Below are positions 34,591 to 43,807 of a DNA stretch of 64,000 nt, piece by piece (position 1 is the stretch's first letter; each line of letters starts with the position of its first letter). The notes beneath the pieces are model-generated. The model did not search any database. It saw nothing but the letters and a program-made list of their open reading frames with translations, and was not told the DNA's origin. The stretch is from Pseudomonas wayambapalatensis (GTDB taxonomy: Bacteria; Pseudomonadota; Gammaproteobacteria; Pseudomonadales; Pseudomonadaceae): assembly GCA_014268975.2 (NCBI GenBank), contig CP077096.1, positions 3,199,501 through 3,263,500 of the forward strand, written 5' to 3'. The translations under genes and the position numbers were made by a program.

Positions 34591-36035
34591 TCAGCTCTCG
34601 CAATCCGGAAACTCAACGACACACGCGTGCCGCCCCCCTCCCGACTGCTCAGGCGGACCGCCCCACCGAAGCGCTCCATGATCCGCTTCACCAGCACCAA
34701 CCCGACACCCAGCCCGCCCTGCTTGGTACTGAAGAACGGACGGAACGCCATGCGCTGCTGCTGTTCGTTCATGCCCCGCCCGGTGTCCGACATGCGTAGT
34801 ACCAGCATCCGCCGATCCTGGCGCACCACTTCCACCTTTAGCCGGCCGCCCTGCTCCATGGACTCCAGTGCGTTGCCGATAAGACTGGCGAAGATCTGCC
34901 CGAGCAGTTCCGGATGGCCCAGTACCTGCACCACCGGCAAGGGCTGGACGTCCAGTTGCACACCGCTGCGGGCCAGGGGGACGGCAAAGGCCTGCAGGCT
35001 TTCATGCAGGACCTTGGCCAGGTCGACGGGGACCGCGCTGTCATTGAGCGGACGCAACGACTGCAGCAGTTGCCGGACCCATTGGGACATGCGATCGACC
35101 TGTCCGATGATGTCGTTGATGTTCTTCTGCGCGGGCCCCTCGTCGAACGCCTGGGCCAGTTCGGCGCTGGAACGGATGCTGGCCAGCGGATTGCGCAGGC
35201 TGTGCGCCACCGCCGAGGACATCTCGCCCAACGCCACGAAGGTTTCACTGTTGACCAGACGCTTCTGCTGCACCGCCAGGGCCCTGGCTGCGCGCCGCAT
35301 GATCCCGTACAAGCCGATGTACACCAGCCCGGCACCGACCACGATCGCCAGCCAGATCAGCATCAGGCCATGCTCGATGCGCACGATCAGGTCGTGGGGC
35401 TCCTTGTAGATCTCCACCATCGCCGTGACACGCTCACCATCGGCATCGAACAGCGGGATGTAGTTCTCGATGAACAATTGCTCCGGCGGCGTCACGAACT
35501 TCTGCTCGCTGCGCGCCTGCTCGAAATTGTGATAGCTGGCAGAGACACGCATCTTGTATTCGAAGGCCCGGTCGAGGTCTTCATCGACGTGGATCAGCTT
35601 GCCGATCAATGCAGGATTGCTCGACCAGATCACTGTGCGGTCGGGTGCATAGATGTTGGCCAGGAGCATGTCCGGCAGATGGGCGATATGGTCGAGAAAC
35701 TCCCCGCGCGCCTTGCGCCGGGCCTCGGGATCGACCTCGGGCATGGCCTCGTCCAGGCGCGGATCGAGCAGCTCGCCCATGGTACGTACGTTGGGGATGG
35801 CCACATGGCGCACTTCGGCATCGGCAATCGCGGTGATGAATTGCGCGGTCAGCAGCGCATCGCGCTCGACACTCTCGTCGATGACGAAACGGCTGGAAAT
35901 CAGCCCCAGCCCCATTGCCACCGAGAGAATGATGGCCAGGCTGACCCAGGCATACCAGCGCAGCAGGTCGAACGGCTTGTGCGCCCGTTCGGTGCTGGCA
36001 AGGTCATGGCTGTCGGAACGGGGGGCAAGGTCCAT
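34581..36035 (-). CDS. Second sensor histidine kinase, paralogue of the neighbouring kinase
   Basis: The 484-residue protein has the same plan as the kinase encoded at 32878-34371: membrane segment at about 30-50, periplasmic domain with LFIENYIPLFDADGE, second membrane segment at about 220-245, VALGEMSSAVAHSLRNPLAS (His box), SLIGNALESM (N box), DTGRGM and STKQGGLGVGLVLVKRI. The kinase cores are very alike while the sensor halves differ more, which fits a tandem duplication with input divergence. It has no response regulator of its own next to it and may feed the shared sigma54 regulator. The last codons run into the AT-rich gap. Confidence 0.92.
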   Translation of the reverse strand: MDLAPRSDSHDLASTERAHKPFDLLRWYAWVSLAIILSVAMGLGLISSRFVIDESVERDALLTAQFITAIADAEVRHVAIPNVRTMGELLDPRLDEAMPEVDPEARRKARGEFLDHIAHLPDMLLANIYAPDRTVIWSSNPALIGKLIHVDEDLDRAFEYKMRVSASYHNFEQARSEQKFVTPPEQLFIENYIPLFDADGERVTAMVEIYKEPHDLIVRIEHGLMLIWLAIVVGAGLVYIGLYGIMRRAARALAVQQKRLVNSETFVALGEMSSAVAHSLRNPLASIRSSAELAQAFDEGPAQKNINDIIGQVDRMSQWVRQLLQSLRPLNDSAVPVDLAKVLHESLQAFAVPLARSGVQLDVQPLPVVQVLGHPELLGQIFASLIGNALESMEQGGRLKVEVVRQDRRMLVLRMSDTGRGMNEQQQRMAFRPFFSTKQGGLGVGLVLVKRIMERFGGAVRLSSREGGGTRVSLSFRIARADIF

Positions 36036-36065
36036 GGCGACTCCGCGATGGGGTACCTTTGAAGG

Positions 36066-36991
36066 TTATAGCCCAGAGTTGGGGAAACGGCCCTGATCAG
36101 CGCCCATCACCTCCACCACCCAGTCGATGAACACCCGCAACCGCGCGCCCACATGCCGATTCGGCGGATAAGCGACATACAACGGCATCGACTCCAACTG
36201 CCAATCTTCGAGCACCCGCACCAGCGCGCCACTGGCCAGTGGCGCACGGGCCATGTAGTCCGGCAGCCACAACACCCCAAGCCCCGCTACCCCGGCTGCC
36301 AGGTAGGCGTTGCCGTCGTCCACCGCCAAGACCTGGGTGCCCCTGACCTGCAGCCGCTCGGTTCCGCGAACGAGGGCATAGGGCAGCGGTCTGCCGGTGC
36401 GCGCCCAGAGAAAACCCACCGTGCGGTGGTCAGAATCCTCCAGTTCCGAAGGGTGGGCGGGTGTGCCCAGGCGTTCGAGGTAAGCCGGCGCCGCATACAC
36501 CCCCAACTGCAGGTCGGCAACCTTGCGCGCCATCAACGATTGGTCAAGCAACTCGCCACCACGTACCACGCAATCGACGTGCTCGCCATGATGTCGACGA
36601 TGCGATCGCTGACGCCCATGTCGATCTGGATGTCCGGGTAGCGGGCATGGAAGTCCGGCAGCGCCGGCACCAGCACCAGGCTTGCCAGCGGGCTCGGTAC
36701 ATCGACCCGCAGCTTGCCACGCGGCAAACCGGCAGCGCCGCTGAGGCTGCTCTCGGCATCCTCGAGCTCGGCCAACAGGCGCAACACCCGCTGATAGAAC
36801 TGCTCGCCATCGCGGGTCACGCTCACTTTGCGTGTGGTGCGGTTGAGCAGGCGCACGCGCAAGCGCGTTTCCAACTGCTGCACCAGCTGGGTCACACTGG
36901 TGCGACTCATGTGCAGCGTCTCGGCAGCTTTGGTGAAGCTGCCCGCCTCCACCACCCGGGCAAAGGCACGCATTGCATCGAACCGGTCCAT
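36066..36991 (-). pseudogene. LysR-family regulator split by a one-base frameshift
   Basis: The first 135 or so codons (from 36991) encode a normal LysR helix-turn-helix ([20 protein letters not shown]) and linker, then lose the family sequence at about 36587. From that point the family sequence continues in another frame ([22 protein letters not shown] and onward to the stop at 36066). The junction reads ATGGCGAGC on the coding strand where ATGGGCGAGC would restore one continuous 309-codon gene, so a single G is missing. Either a real null mutation or a base-calling error in a GC run. The gene is divergent from a RidA-family gene, a usual arrangement for a LysR target. Confidence 0.85.
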
Positions 36992-37102
36992 CTGCGCCTC
37001 GATTGTTTGGAATCAACAAACAATGATAACCAGACTGGCGCGTTTATCGAACAGGTCTGGGCCCGTACAGTCGCCCCATCACCTCACTGATGGACAAACA
37101 CC

Positions 37103-37498
37103 ATGAAGCAACGCGACGTTGTATTCCCCGCTGGCCGCCAGGCCCTGTACGACATCAACCACTACTCCCCGGCCGTGCGCAGCAACGGCTTGCTGTTCGT
37201 CTCCGGGCAGGTTGGCAGCCGTGACGACGGCTCACCCGAGCCGGGCCTTGAGAACCAGGTGCGCCGGGCCTTCGCCAACCTGAATGCGATCCTCGCCGCC
37301 GCCGGTTGCAGCTTCGATGACGTGCAGGACGTCACCCTGTTCATCGTCGACCCACAAGACAAGTTCCAGGCCATCTGGGATTTGGTGCGGGCGGAATTCT
37401 GGGGCCCGGCGCCGTACCCGACCGTGACGGCGATCGGAGTGACCTGGCTGTATGGGTTCGATTTCGAGATCAAGGTGGTTGCGCGGTTGCCGCACTGA
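37103..37498 (+). CDS. RidA family protein
   Basis: The 131-residue protein has the YjgF/RidA fold: YSPAVRSNGLLFVSGQVG near the start, QVRRAFANLNAILAAAGCSFDDVQDVTLF in the middle and PTVTAIGVTWLYGFDFEIKVVA at the end. RidA proteins deaminate reactive enamine/imine intermediates or act on related substrates; the catalytic Arg of true RidA (in a PxRxx motif) is not evident here, the corresponding stretch being PYPTVTAIGV, so this is likely a different YjgF subfamily. It is divergent from the broken LysR gene, which may have controlled it. Confidence 0.88.
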   Translation: MKQRDVVFPAGRQALYDINHYSPAVRSNGLLFVSGQVGSRDDGSPEPGLENQVRRAFANLNAILAAAGCSFDDVQDVTLFIVDPQDKFQAIWDLVRAEFWGPAPYPTVTAIGVTWLYGFDFEIKVVARLPH

Positions 37499-37510
37499 TG
37501 TAGCGAGGCA

Positions 37511-37564
37511 GATGGCCCTATCGCCGGGCAGTCCTGGTACAGCGCCGTATCTGTATGGGCCATC
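37511..37564. repeat. Inverted repeat downstream of the RidA-family gene
   Basis: GATGGCCC and GGGCCATC are perfect 8-bp arms separated by 38 bp, in the 233-bp gap between the RidA-family gene and the decarboxylase gene. No T-run follows. It may be a 3' end structure; the rest of the gap, including a T-run at 37700-37706, shows nothing I can name. Confidence 0.3.
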
Positions 37565-37731
37565 CGCCCCACCACAACGATTAAGACAGTCACATTCCCC
37601 TGCTCTACTCCCCTCACACGCCACGCAGCCTGCGAGCTCGGACGAAATGCGCCTCGCGCTCTTTCGATATGCGGCAAGTGAAGGCACAATGCGTGTCCTT
37701 TTTTTGGCCGGCCTGGCCGGGGGCCTTTGAA

Positions 37732-38829
37732 ATGATCAAGACGCCGTACTACCTCATCGACAAAACCAAGCTGCTGGGCAACCTGGAGAAGATCGCCTAC
37801 GTGCGCGAACAATCCGGCGCCAAGGCCCTGCTCGCCCTCAAGTGCTTCGCCACCTGGTCGGTATTCGACCTGATGGAGCAGTACATGGACGGCACCACCT
37901 CCTCCTCGCTGTACGAGCTCAAGCTCGGCCGCCAGAAGTTCGCCGGCGAAACCCACGCCTACAGCGTGGCCTGGGCCGACGACGAGGTCGAGGAAATGCT
38001 GGAGAACTGCGACAAGATCATCTTCAACTCCATCGGCCAGCTTGAGCGTTTCGCCGAGCAGTCCAAAGACAAGACCCGCGGCCTGCGCGTCAACCCGCAG
38101 GTGAGCAGCTCCGACTACCTGTTGGCCGATCCGGCGCGTCCGTTCAGCCGTCTGGGCGAATGGGACCCTGAGAAGATCGAAGCGGTGATCGAGCAGATCT
38201 CCGGCTTCATGTTCCACAACAACTGCGAGAACGGCGACTTCAGCCTGTTCGACAAGATGCTCTCGCACATCGAGGAGCGCTTCGGCCACCTGCTGCACAA
38301 GGTCCAGTGGGTCAGCCTCGGCGGCGGCATCCACTTCACCGGCGAAGGCTATGCACTCGACGCTTTCTGCGCACGCCTGAAAGAGTTCTCGCAGAAGTAC
38401 GGCGTGCAGGTCTACCTGGAGCCCGGTGAAGCGGCGATCACCAACAGCGCCTCGCTGGAAGTCACCGTGCTCGACACCCTCTACAACGGCAAGCACCTGG
38501 CCGTGGTCGACAGCTCCATCGAAGCGCACATGCTCGACCTGCTGATCTACCGCCTCAACGCCAAGATGGCCCCCAACGACGGCGAGCACACCTACATGGT
38601 CTGCGGCAAGTCGTGCCTGGCCGGCGACATCTTCGGCGAGTACCAATTCGATCGTCCGCTGGCCATCGGCGATCGCCTGTCGTTCATCGACGCGGCGGGT
38701 TACACCATGGTCAAGAAGAACTGGTTCAACGGTCTGAAGATGCCGGCCATCGTCGTCAAGCAGCTCGACGGCAGCGTCGAGGTCAAGCGCGAGTTCGGTT
38801 TCGAAGACTACGTTTCCAGCCTGTCGTAA
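37732..38829 (+). CDS. nspC: Carboxynorspermidine / carboxyspermidine decarboxylase
   Basis: The 365-residue protein is a PLP enzyme of the alanine-racemase-fold (group IV) decarboxylases. It shows ALLALKCFATWSVFDLM with the PLP-binding Lys near residue 42, HNNCENGDF, the GGGIHFTGEGY phosphate-binding loop, LEPGEA and MVCGKSCLAGDIFGEY with the second-subunit Cys. It decarboxylates carboxynorspermidine to norspermidine, or carboxyspermidine to spermidine. The ATG at 37732 matches the family start (KTPYYLID); the frame is open further upstream. It is followed by its partner dehydrogenase 31 bp on. Confidence 0.93.
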   Translation: MIKTPYYLIDKTKLLGNLEKIAYVREQSGAKALLALKCFATWSVFDLMEQYMDGTTSSSLYELKLGRQKFAGETHAYSVAWADDEVEEMLENCDKIIFNSIGQLERFAEQSKDKTRGLRVNPQVSSSDYLLADPARPFSRLGEWDPEKIEAVIEQISGFMFHNNCENGDFSLFDKMLSHIEERFGHLLHKVQWVSLGGGIHFTGEGYALDAFCARLKEFSQKYGVQVYLEPGEAAITNSASLEVTVLDTLYNGKHLAVVDSSIEAHMLDLLIYRLNAKMAPNDGEHTYMVCGKSCLAGDIFGEYQFDRPLAIGDRLSFIDAAGYTMVKKNWFNGLKMPAIVVKQLDGSVEVKREFGFEDYVSSLS

Positions 38830-38860
38830 GACCGGCTTTCAGTAAGGAGCAAGGGATAAA

Positions 38861-40105
38861 TTGAAGAAGAACGTTCTTATCATTGGTGCAGGAGGTGTCG
38901 CCAAGGTGGTGGCCCACAAGTGCGCACAGCATAACGACGAACTCGGTCGTATTGCGATTGCGTCACGGAACATCTCCAAATGCCAGGCCATCATCGACAG
39001 CGTCAAGGCCAAGGGTAGCCTCAAGGTGCCCGCCGACATCCAGGCCTTCTCGCTCAACGCCCTCGATGTCGAGGCGACCAAGGCACTGATCCGCGAAACC
39101 GAATCGCAGATCGTGATCAATGTCGGTTCCGCCTTCCTCAACATGTCGGTGCTGCGTGCCTGCATCGATACCGGTGTCGCCTATCTGGATACCGCGATTC
39201 ACGAAGAACCGGGCAAGATCTGCGAAACCCCGCCCTGGTATGGCAACTACGAGTGGAAGCATCTCGAGGAGTGCCAGCAGAAGAACATTACCGCCATTCT
39301 CGGTGTCGGCTTCGACCCGGGTGTGGTCAACAGCTACGCGAAGCTCGCGCAGCAGCAGTATTTCGACCGCATTGATTCGATCGACATTCTCGACGTCAAT
39401 GCCGGTTCCCACGGCAAGTACTTCGCCACCAACTTCGACCCGGAAATCAACTTCCGCGAGTTCACCGGGCAAGTCTGGAGCTGGCAGAACAGCCAGTGGA
39501 CCAGCAACACCATGTTCGAGGTCAAGCGCACCGACGACCTGCCGGTGGTGGGTTCGCAGAACCTCTACCTGACCGGTCACGACGAAGTGCACTCGATCTC
39601 GAAGAACCTGAACGTACCCAATGTGCGCTTCTGGATGAGCTTCGGCGAACACTACATCAACGTGTTCACTGTGCTGAAGAACCTCGGCCTGCTCTCCGAG
39701 CAACCGGTCAAGACCGCCGAAGGCCTTGAAGTGGTGCCGCTGAAAGTGGTCAAGGCCGTACTGCCCGATCCAGCCTCCCTGGCACCGGGCTACACCGGCA
39801 AGACCTGCATTGGCGATCTGGTCAAGGGCACCAAGGACGGCCAGCCGCGCGAAGTGTTCATCTACAACGTCGCCGACCACGAAGAAGCCTACGCCGAGAC
39901 CGACAGCCAGGGCATCTCCTACACCGCGGGTGTACCACCGGTGGCCGCAGCCCTGCTGGTCGCCCGTGGCGAGTGGGATGCCGGGCGCATGGTCAACGTC
40001 GAGGAACTGCCCGCCGAGCCGTTCCTCAAGGCGCTGGACGTGATGGGCCTGCCAACCCGCGTCAAGGATGAAAAAGGCGATCGTCCATGGGACGCTGAAG
40101 CCTAA
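38861..40105 (+). CDS. Carboxynorspermidine / carboxyspermidine dehydrogenase, TTG start
   Basis: The 414-residue protein belongs to the saccharopine dehydrogenase family. It starts KKNVLIIGAGGVAKVVAHK (NADPH-binding Rossmann loop) and contains NVGSAFLNMSVLRACIDTGVAY and GVGFDPGVVNSYAKLA. It reductively condenses aspartate semialdehyde with diaminopropane or putrescine; NspC then decarboxylates the product. The start is TTG at 38861, with AAGGAG and AAGGGA shortly before it; relatives begin at this position. Together with nspC it gives an alternative polyamine route in which the diamine used cannot be read from sequence. Confidence 0.92.
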   Translation: MKKNVLIIGAGGVAKVVAHKCAQHNDELGRIAIASRNISKCQAIIDSVKAKGSLKVPADIQAFSLNALDVEATKALIRETESQIVINVGSAFLNMSVLRACIDTGVAYLDTAIHEEPGKICETPPWYGNYEWKHLEECQQKNITAILGVGFDPGVVNSYAKLAQQQYFDRIDSIDILDVNAGSHGKYFATNFDPEINFREFTGQVWSWQNSQWTSNTMFEVKRTDDLPVVGSQNLYLTGHDEVHSISKNLNVPNVRFWMSFGEHYINVFTVLKNLGLLSEQPVKTAEGLEVVPLKVVKAVLPDPASLAPGYTGKTCIGDLVKGTKDGQPREVFIYNVADHEEAYAETDSQGISYTAGVPPVAAALLVARGEWDAGRMVNVEELPAEPFLKALDVMGLPTRVKDEKGDRPWDAEA

Positions 40106-40119
40106 GCAGTAACCGAAAC

Positions 40120-40216
40120 GGCCTCATCGCGGGGCAAGCCCGCTCCCACAGCTACAGCTCCGGTTCTGAGAACCGCGCCGAAACCTGTAGGAGCGGGCTT
40201 GTCCCGCGATGAGGCC
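40120..40216. repeat. Inverted pair of REP elements
   Basis: Two copies of an approximately 35-bp REP-type sequence (GCCTCATCGCGGGGCAAGCC and so on) face each other across about 25 bp, with only two or three differences. Such head-to-head pairs occur in Pseudomonas intergenic regions and form large hairpins. Here it lies just after the dehydrogenase stop and 30 bp before the end of the opposing RidA-family gene, where it may end transcription from both sides. Confidence 0.85.
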
Positions 40217-40245
40217 GGTACAAGCGCTACATCTCCCCTCCTGCA

Positions 40246-40644
40246 TCACCCCTGGCGCACCACCGCCACGCACTTGATCTCCACCAGCAGCCCGTCATGG
40301 GCCAGCTCGCTGACACCGATACAGGTCCAGGGGCAGGTTCCCCGTGGGAACAGCTCGTCCTTCACCGCACGAAACACTGCCATGTGCTCGCGCAAGCCGA
40401 CATGATAGGTGGTCAGTTCCACCACATCCGCGAAATCGCACCCGGCAGCCGCCAGCACTTCCCTCAGATTTTCCCACGCCGCATGAAACTGCTGCCGCGG
40501 GTCGGCGATGACCTGCAGATCAGCCGTACGCCCCACCTGGCCGGCCAGATACAACGTGTTACCGACCTTCAAGGCCGGCAGATAACCGGCGCGCTCGGCA
40601 AGTTTTTGCTGGGAGGCGGGAATGATCGGAGTGCGGTCGCTCAT
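40246..40644 (-). CDS. RidA family protein
   Basis: The 132-residue protein has a YjgF/RidA fold: KVGNTLYLAGQVG, FHAAWENLREVLAAAGCDFADVVELTTYHVG and a final EIKCVAVV strand. The near-active-site segment reads PRGTCPWTCIGVSELA, again without the canonical Arg, so the substrate is unclear. The start at 40644 (SDRTPIIPAS) fits the family; thirteen upstream in-frame residues are not conserved in character. A stand-alone gene between the REP pair and the mqo gene. Confidence 0.88.
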   Translation of the reverse strand: MSDRTPIIPASQQKLAERAGYLPALKVGNTLYLAGQVGRTADLQVIADPRQQFHAAWENLREVLAAAGCDFADVVELTTYHVGLREHMAVFRAVKDELFPRGTCPWTCIGVSELAHDGLLVEIKCVAVVRQG

Positions 40645-40721
40645 CGGGATGTCCAGTGCTTGAGATTGGACGCATCTTAGCAAGCGAACAGCAAAGCGGT
40701 CTGCGGCATGGCGGCACGCCT

Positions 40722-40748
40722 CTGGCGGCCCTGCACCAGGGCCGCCAG
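40722..40748 (-). terminator. Strong hairpin after mqo
   Basis: CTGGCGGCCCTG and CAGGGCCGCCAG form a perfect 12-bp stem with a three-base loop 11 bp beyond the mqo stop codon. No T-run follows on the minus strand, so it may be a 3' stabiliser, with termination by another mechanism. Confidence 0.45.
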
Positions 40749-40758
40749 CCCGCAGGGC

Positions 40759-42333
40759 TCAGCCCGCTGGCGAAGTCAAAGGCTGCAGTTGCAGCACTTC
40801 ATTGGTGTAGTCCCACTCCTGCTGCACCTTGTCAGGATGCTCGTTCAACTTGAGCCCGTAGCTGGGGATGATCTGGTGCAGCTTCTCCTGCCACGGTGCC
40901 GATGCGACCTTGTCCTTGAACACCTTGCGCAGCAGGTCGAGCATGATCGGCGGCGCGGTCGAGGCGCCCGGCGAAGCCCCCAGCAGCCCGGCAATGCTGC
41001 CGTCGGCAGAGGTCACGACCTCGGTGCCAAGCTTGAGCACCCCGCCCTGCTCAGGGTCTTTCTTGATGATCTATACGCGCTGCCCAGCCTGCCACAGGCG
41101 CCAGTCCTCTTTCTTCGCATGGGGGAAGTAGGTCTGCAGCGCAGCGAAGCGGTCGTCGTCCGACTGCATGACCTGGCCGATCAGGTACTGCACCAGGTCG
41201 AACTCGCGGACCCCGACACGCACCATCGGCCAACTGTTGTGCAGGGTCATGCTGCCGAACAGGTCGAGCAGCGAGCCCTCCTTGAGAAACTTGGTCGAGA
41301 AGGTTGCAAACGGCCCGAACAGGATCACCCGCTTGCCATCGAGCACCCGGGTATCCAGATGCGGCACCGACATCGGCGGCGCCCCCGTCGAGGCGATACC
41401 GTAGGCCTTGGCCATGTGGCGATCGGCAATGGCGGCGTTCTCGGTCACCAGGAACGATCCCCCAACCGGGAAGCCTGCGTACTCCTTCGCCTCGGGGATG
41501 CCCGACTTCTGCAACAGCGGCAGCGCCGCGCCACCGGCGCCGATGAACAGAAACTTGGCATCGGTAGCCGACGTGCTGCCATCCTTGAGGTTCTTGTACT
41601 CCACATGCCACGAACCGTCGTCGTTGCGGGTGATGTCCTGCACCTCACTGGAGAGCTTGAGGTCGAAGTTGGGGCGGGTCTGCAGGTACGCCACGTACTG
41701 GCGGGTGATCTCGCCGAAATTGACGTCGGTGCCGATCGGCGTCCAGGTCACTGCAAGCTTCTGGTTCGGGTCGCGCCCCTCCATCATCAACGGCACCCAC
41801 TTGGCGATCTGCGCGTTGTCTTGCGAATACTGCATGGGCTTGAACAGCGGGCTGGCCTGCAGTGCCTCATAGCGTTTACGCAGGAAGCGAATATTGTCAT
41901 CGCCCCAGACAAAGCTCATGTGCGGGGTGGCGTTGATGAACGAGCGTGGATTCTTCAGCACGCCCTGCTTGACCTGCCAGGCGAGAAACTGCCGGGTGAC
42001 CTGGAACGACTCGTTGATCTCCACCGCCTTGCTGATGTCGATCTTGCCGTCCTTTTCAGGGGTGTAGTTCAGCTCGGCCAGCGCCGAATGCCCGGTACCG
42101 GCGTTGTTCCAACCGTTGGAGCTTTCCTCGGCGACCTTGTCCAGCCGCTCGATCATCTCCATCGACCATCCGGGCTCGAGCTCGTTGAGCCAGACAGCAA
42201 GCGTGGAGCTCATGATCCCACCGCCCACCAGCAATACGTCAACCCGCTTGCCCTCGGCAGCCTGTACACCCGTCAGGGCAAAGGCCAGGGCCAGGCCCGC
42301 CAGGGCCGGTTTGAATGCGATTCCTCTGTTCAT
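40759..42333 (-). pseudogene. mqo: Malate:quinone oxidoreductase with an internal amber codon
   Basis: The full frame is 524 codons and reads as Mqo with an N-terminal signal-like segment ([13 protein letters not shown]) and the FAD loop [17 protein letters not shown]. At codon 421 (41071-41073) the coding strand has TAG between AGQRV and [10 protein letters not shown]; Mqo has Gln there, and CAG to TAG is one transition. Beyond it the same frame continues with [26 protein letters not shown] and a normal C-terminus. The product as written would be 420 residues lacking a quarter of the domain. Mqo oxidises malate to oxaloacetate and reduces quinone at the membrane. Pseudomonas often has other mqo copies, so loss may be tolerated. 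GGAGGGAG precedes the ATG. Confidence 0.88.
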
Positions 42334-42551
42334 GCTCCCTCCGTCGAGGCGCCGCTGGCCCCGATCCTGTCCGTGAATGTGCCTTGCCCCTGGTCCGCGC
42401 ACCCGTGCCTTTGGTGTCCAAAAGCTCAGGCAAGCTTAGCTGAGTGATTCACTCAGGTTAGCCGCACGCGCATTCAGGTTCTGAAGGCGGATCCGCTGGC
42501 AGGCCGTCAGGCGACTTCAAGAAGCCTCTTGCAAGTCGACCGCTCTGCAAA

Positions 42552-42571
42552 TACTGTATGAAAAACCAGTA
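42552..42571 (+). promoter_or_regulatory. LexA (SOS) box-like palindrome upstream of the radical-SAM repair gene
   Basis: TACTGTATGAAAAACCAGTA has the outer arms TACTG/CAGTA and fits the enterobacterial/Pseudomonas SOS box (CTGT-N8-ACAG) at all but one core position (CCAG for ACAG). It ends 15 bp before the ATG of the radical-SAM gene, where LexA would block transcription. No other function is needed to explain a site at this position. Confidence 0.65.
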
Positions 42572-42586
42572 TCACGAGACATCCCC

Positions 42587-43807
42587 ATGCAACTCATCGC
42601 CAAGCTCGGCATCCTCGCCGACGCCGCCAAATACGATGCTTCCTGCGCCAGCAGCGGCGCGCCCAAGCGCAGCTCCCGGGGGCGTGACGGGCTTGGCGCC
42701 ACCGATGGCATGGGCATCTGCCACAGCTATACCCCTGACGGGCGCTGCGTATCGCTGCTCAAGGTGTTGCTCACCAACTTTTGCCTGTACGACTGCCAGT
42801 ACTGCGTCAATCGCCGCTCCAGCAACGTGCCTCGCGCACGCTTCAGCCCCGAGGAAGTGGTGCGCCTGACCCTCGACTTCTACCGGCGCAACTGCATCAG
42901 CGGGCTGTTCCTGAGTTCGGGCATCATCCGTTCGGCCGACTACACCATGGAGCAGTTGAATCGAGTGGCGCGGCTGTTGCGTGAAGAGCATGGCTTTCGT
43001 GGCTACATCCACCTCAAGACCATCCCCGATGCCGATCCACTGCTGATCGAGGAAGCCGGGCGCCTGGCCGACCGCCTGAGCGTCAACGTCGAACTGCCCA
43101 CCGAGGCCAGCCTCAAGCGCCTGGCCCCAGAGAAACAGGCGCACACCATCCGCCAGGCCATGGGCGTGATTCACCAGGGCCAGCAGGCCGTGGCCAACGA
43201 ACCCAGGGCGCCACGCTTCACCCCGGCCGGGCAGAGCACCCAGGTGATCGTCGGCGCCGACGCCACCGACGACCGCACCCTGCTGCGCAACGCCGAATCG
43301 CTGTACCAGGGCTATGGCCTCAAGCGTGTGTACTACTCCGCCTTCAGCCCCATCCCGGACAGCCCCAACAGCGTGCCGCTGGCCGCCCCGCCGCTGTTGC
43401 GCGAACATCGCCTGTACCAGGCCGACTTCCTGATGCGCGGCTACGGCTACAAGGCTGGCGAGCTGCTCGGCCAGGCCGGCAACCTGGCGCTGGACATCGA
43501 CCCCAAGCTGGCCTGGGCCCTGGCAAACCGCGAGGTCTTTCCGCTGGACCTGAATCGCGCCGAACCCGCCCTGCTCGCCCGCATCCCCGGTATCGGCCTG
43601 CGCAGCGTGCAGCGCCTGGTGACACTGCGCCGCGAGCGGCGCATTCGCTACGACGACCTGATCCAGTTGCGTTGCGTGCTGGAAAAAGCCCGTCCGTTCA
43701 TCGTCACCAGTGATTACCGCCCGGCCCAGGCCGAACTGCGCAGCGGCCTGTTGCGCCAACGCCTGCGCGAGCCGCAGGCGCCGGTGCAGATGGGGCTTTG
43801 GGCATGA
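42587..43807 (+). CDS. Putative DNA modification/repair radical SAM protein (TIGR03916-like)
   Basis: The 406-residue protein has a radical-SAM cluster motif C-x3-C-x2-C in NFCLYDCQYCVNR (about residues 65-77), a TIM-barrel core, and a C-terminal helix-hairpin-helix segment (LDLNRAEPALLARIPGIGLRSVQRLVTL) suggesting DNA binding. This matches the radical-SAM partner of the UDG-linked DUF4130 family. It would use SAM radical chemistry on DNA or on a DNA-bound substrate. Its stop overlaps the next gene's ATG as ATGA, and a LexA-like box lies just upstream. Confidence 0.88.
   Translation: MQLIAKLGILADAAKYDASCASSGAPKRSSRGRDGLGATDGMGICHSYTPDGRCVSLLKVLLTNFCLYDCQYCVNRRSSNVPRARFSPEEVVRLTLDFYRRNCISGLFLSSGIIRSADYTMEQLNRVARLLREEHGFRGYIHLKTIPDADPLLIEEAGRLADRLSVNVELPTEASLKRLAPEKQAHTIRQAMGVIHQGQQAVANEPRAPRFTPAGQSTQVIVGADATDDRTLLRNAESLYQGYGLKRVYYSAFSPIPDSPNSVPLAAPPLLREHRLYQADFLMRGYGYKAGELLGQAGNLALDIDPKLAWALANREVFPLDLNRAEPALLARIPGIGLRSVQRLVTLRRERRIRYDDLIQLRCVLEKARPFIVTSDYRPAQAELRSGLLRQRLREPQAPVQMGLWA

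Noticed and set aside
40708..42447. 579-codon open frame opposite mqo
   Set aside because: Antisense of the mqo frame; no domain and skewed composition.
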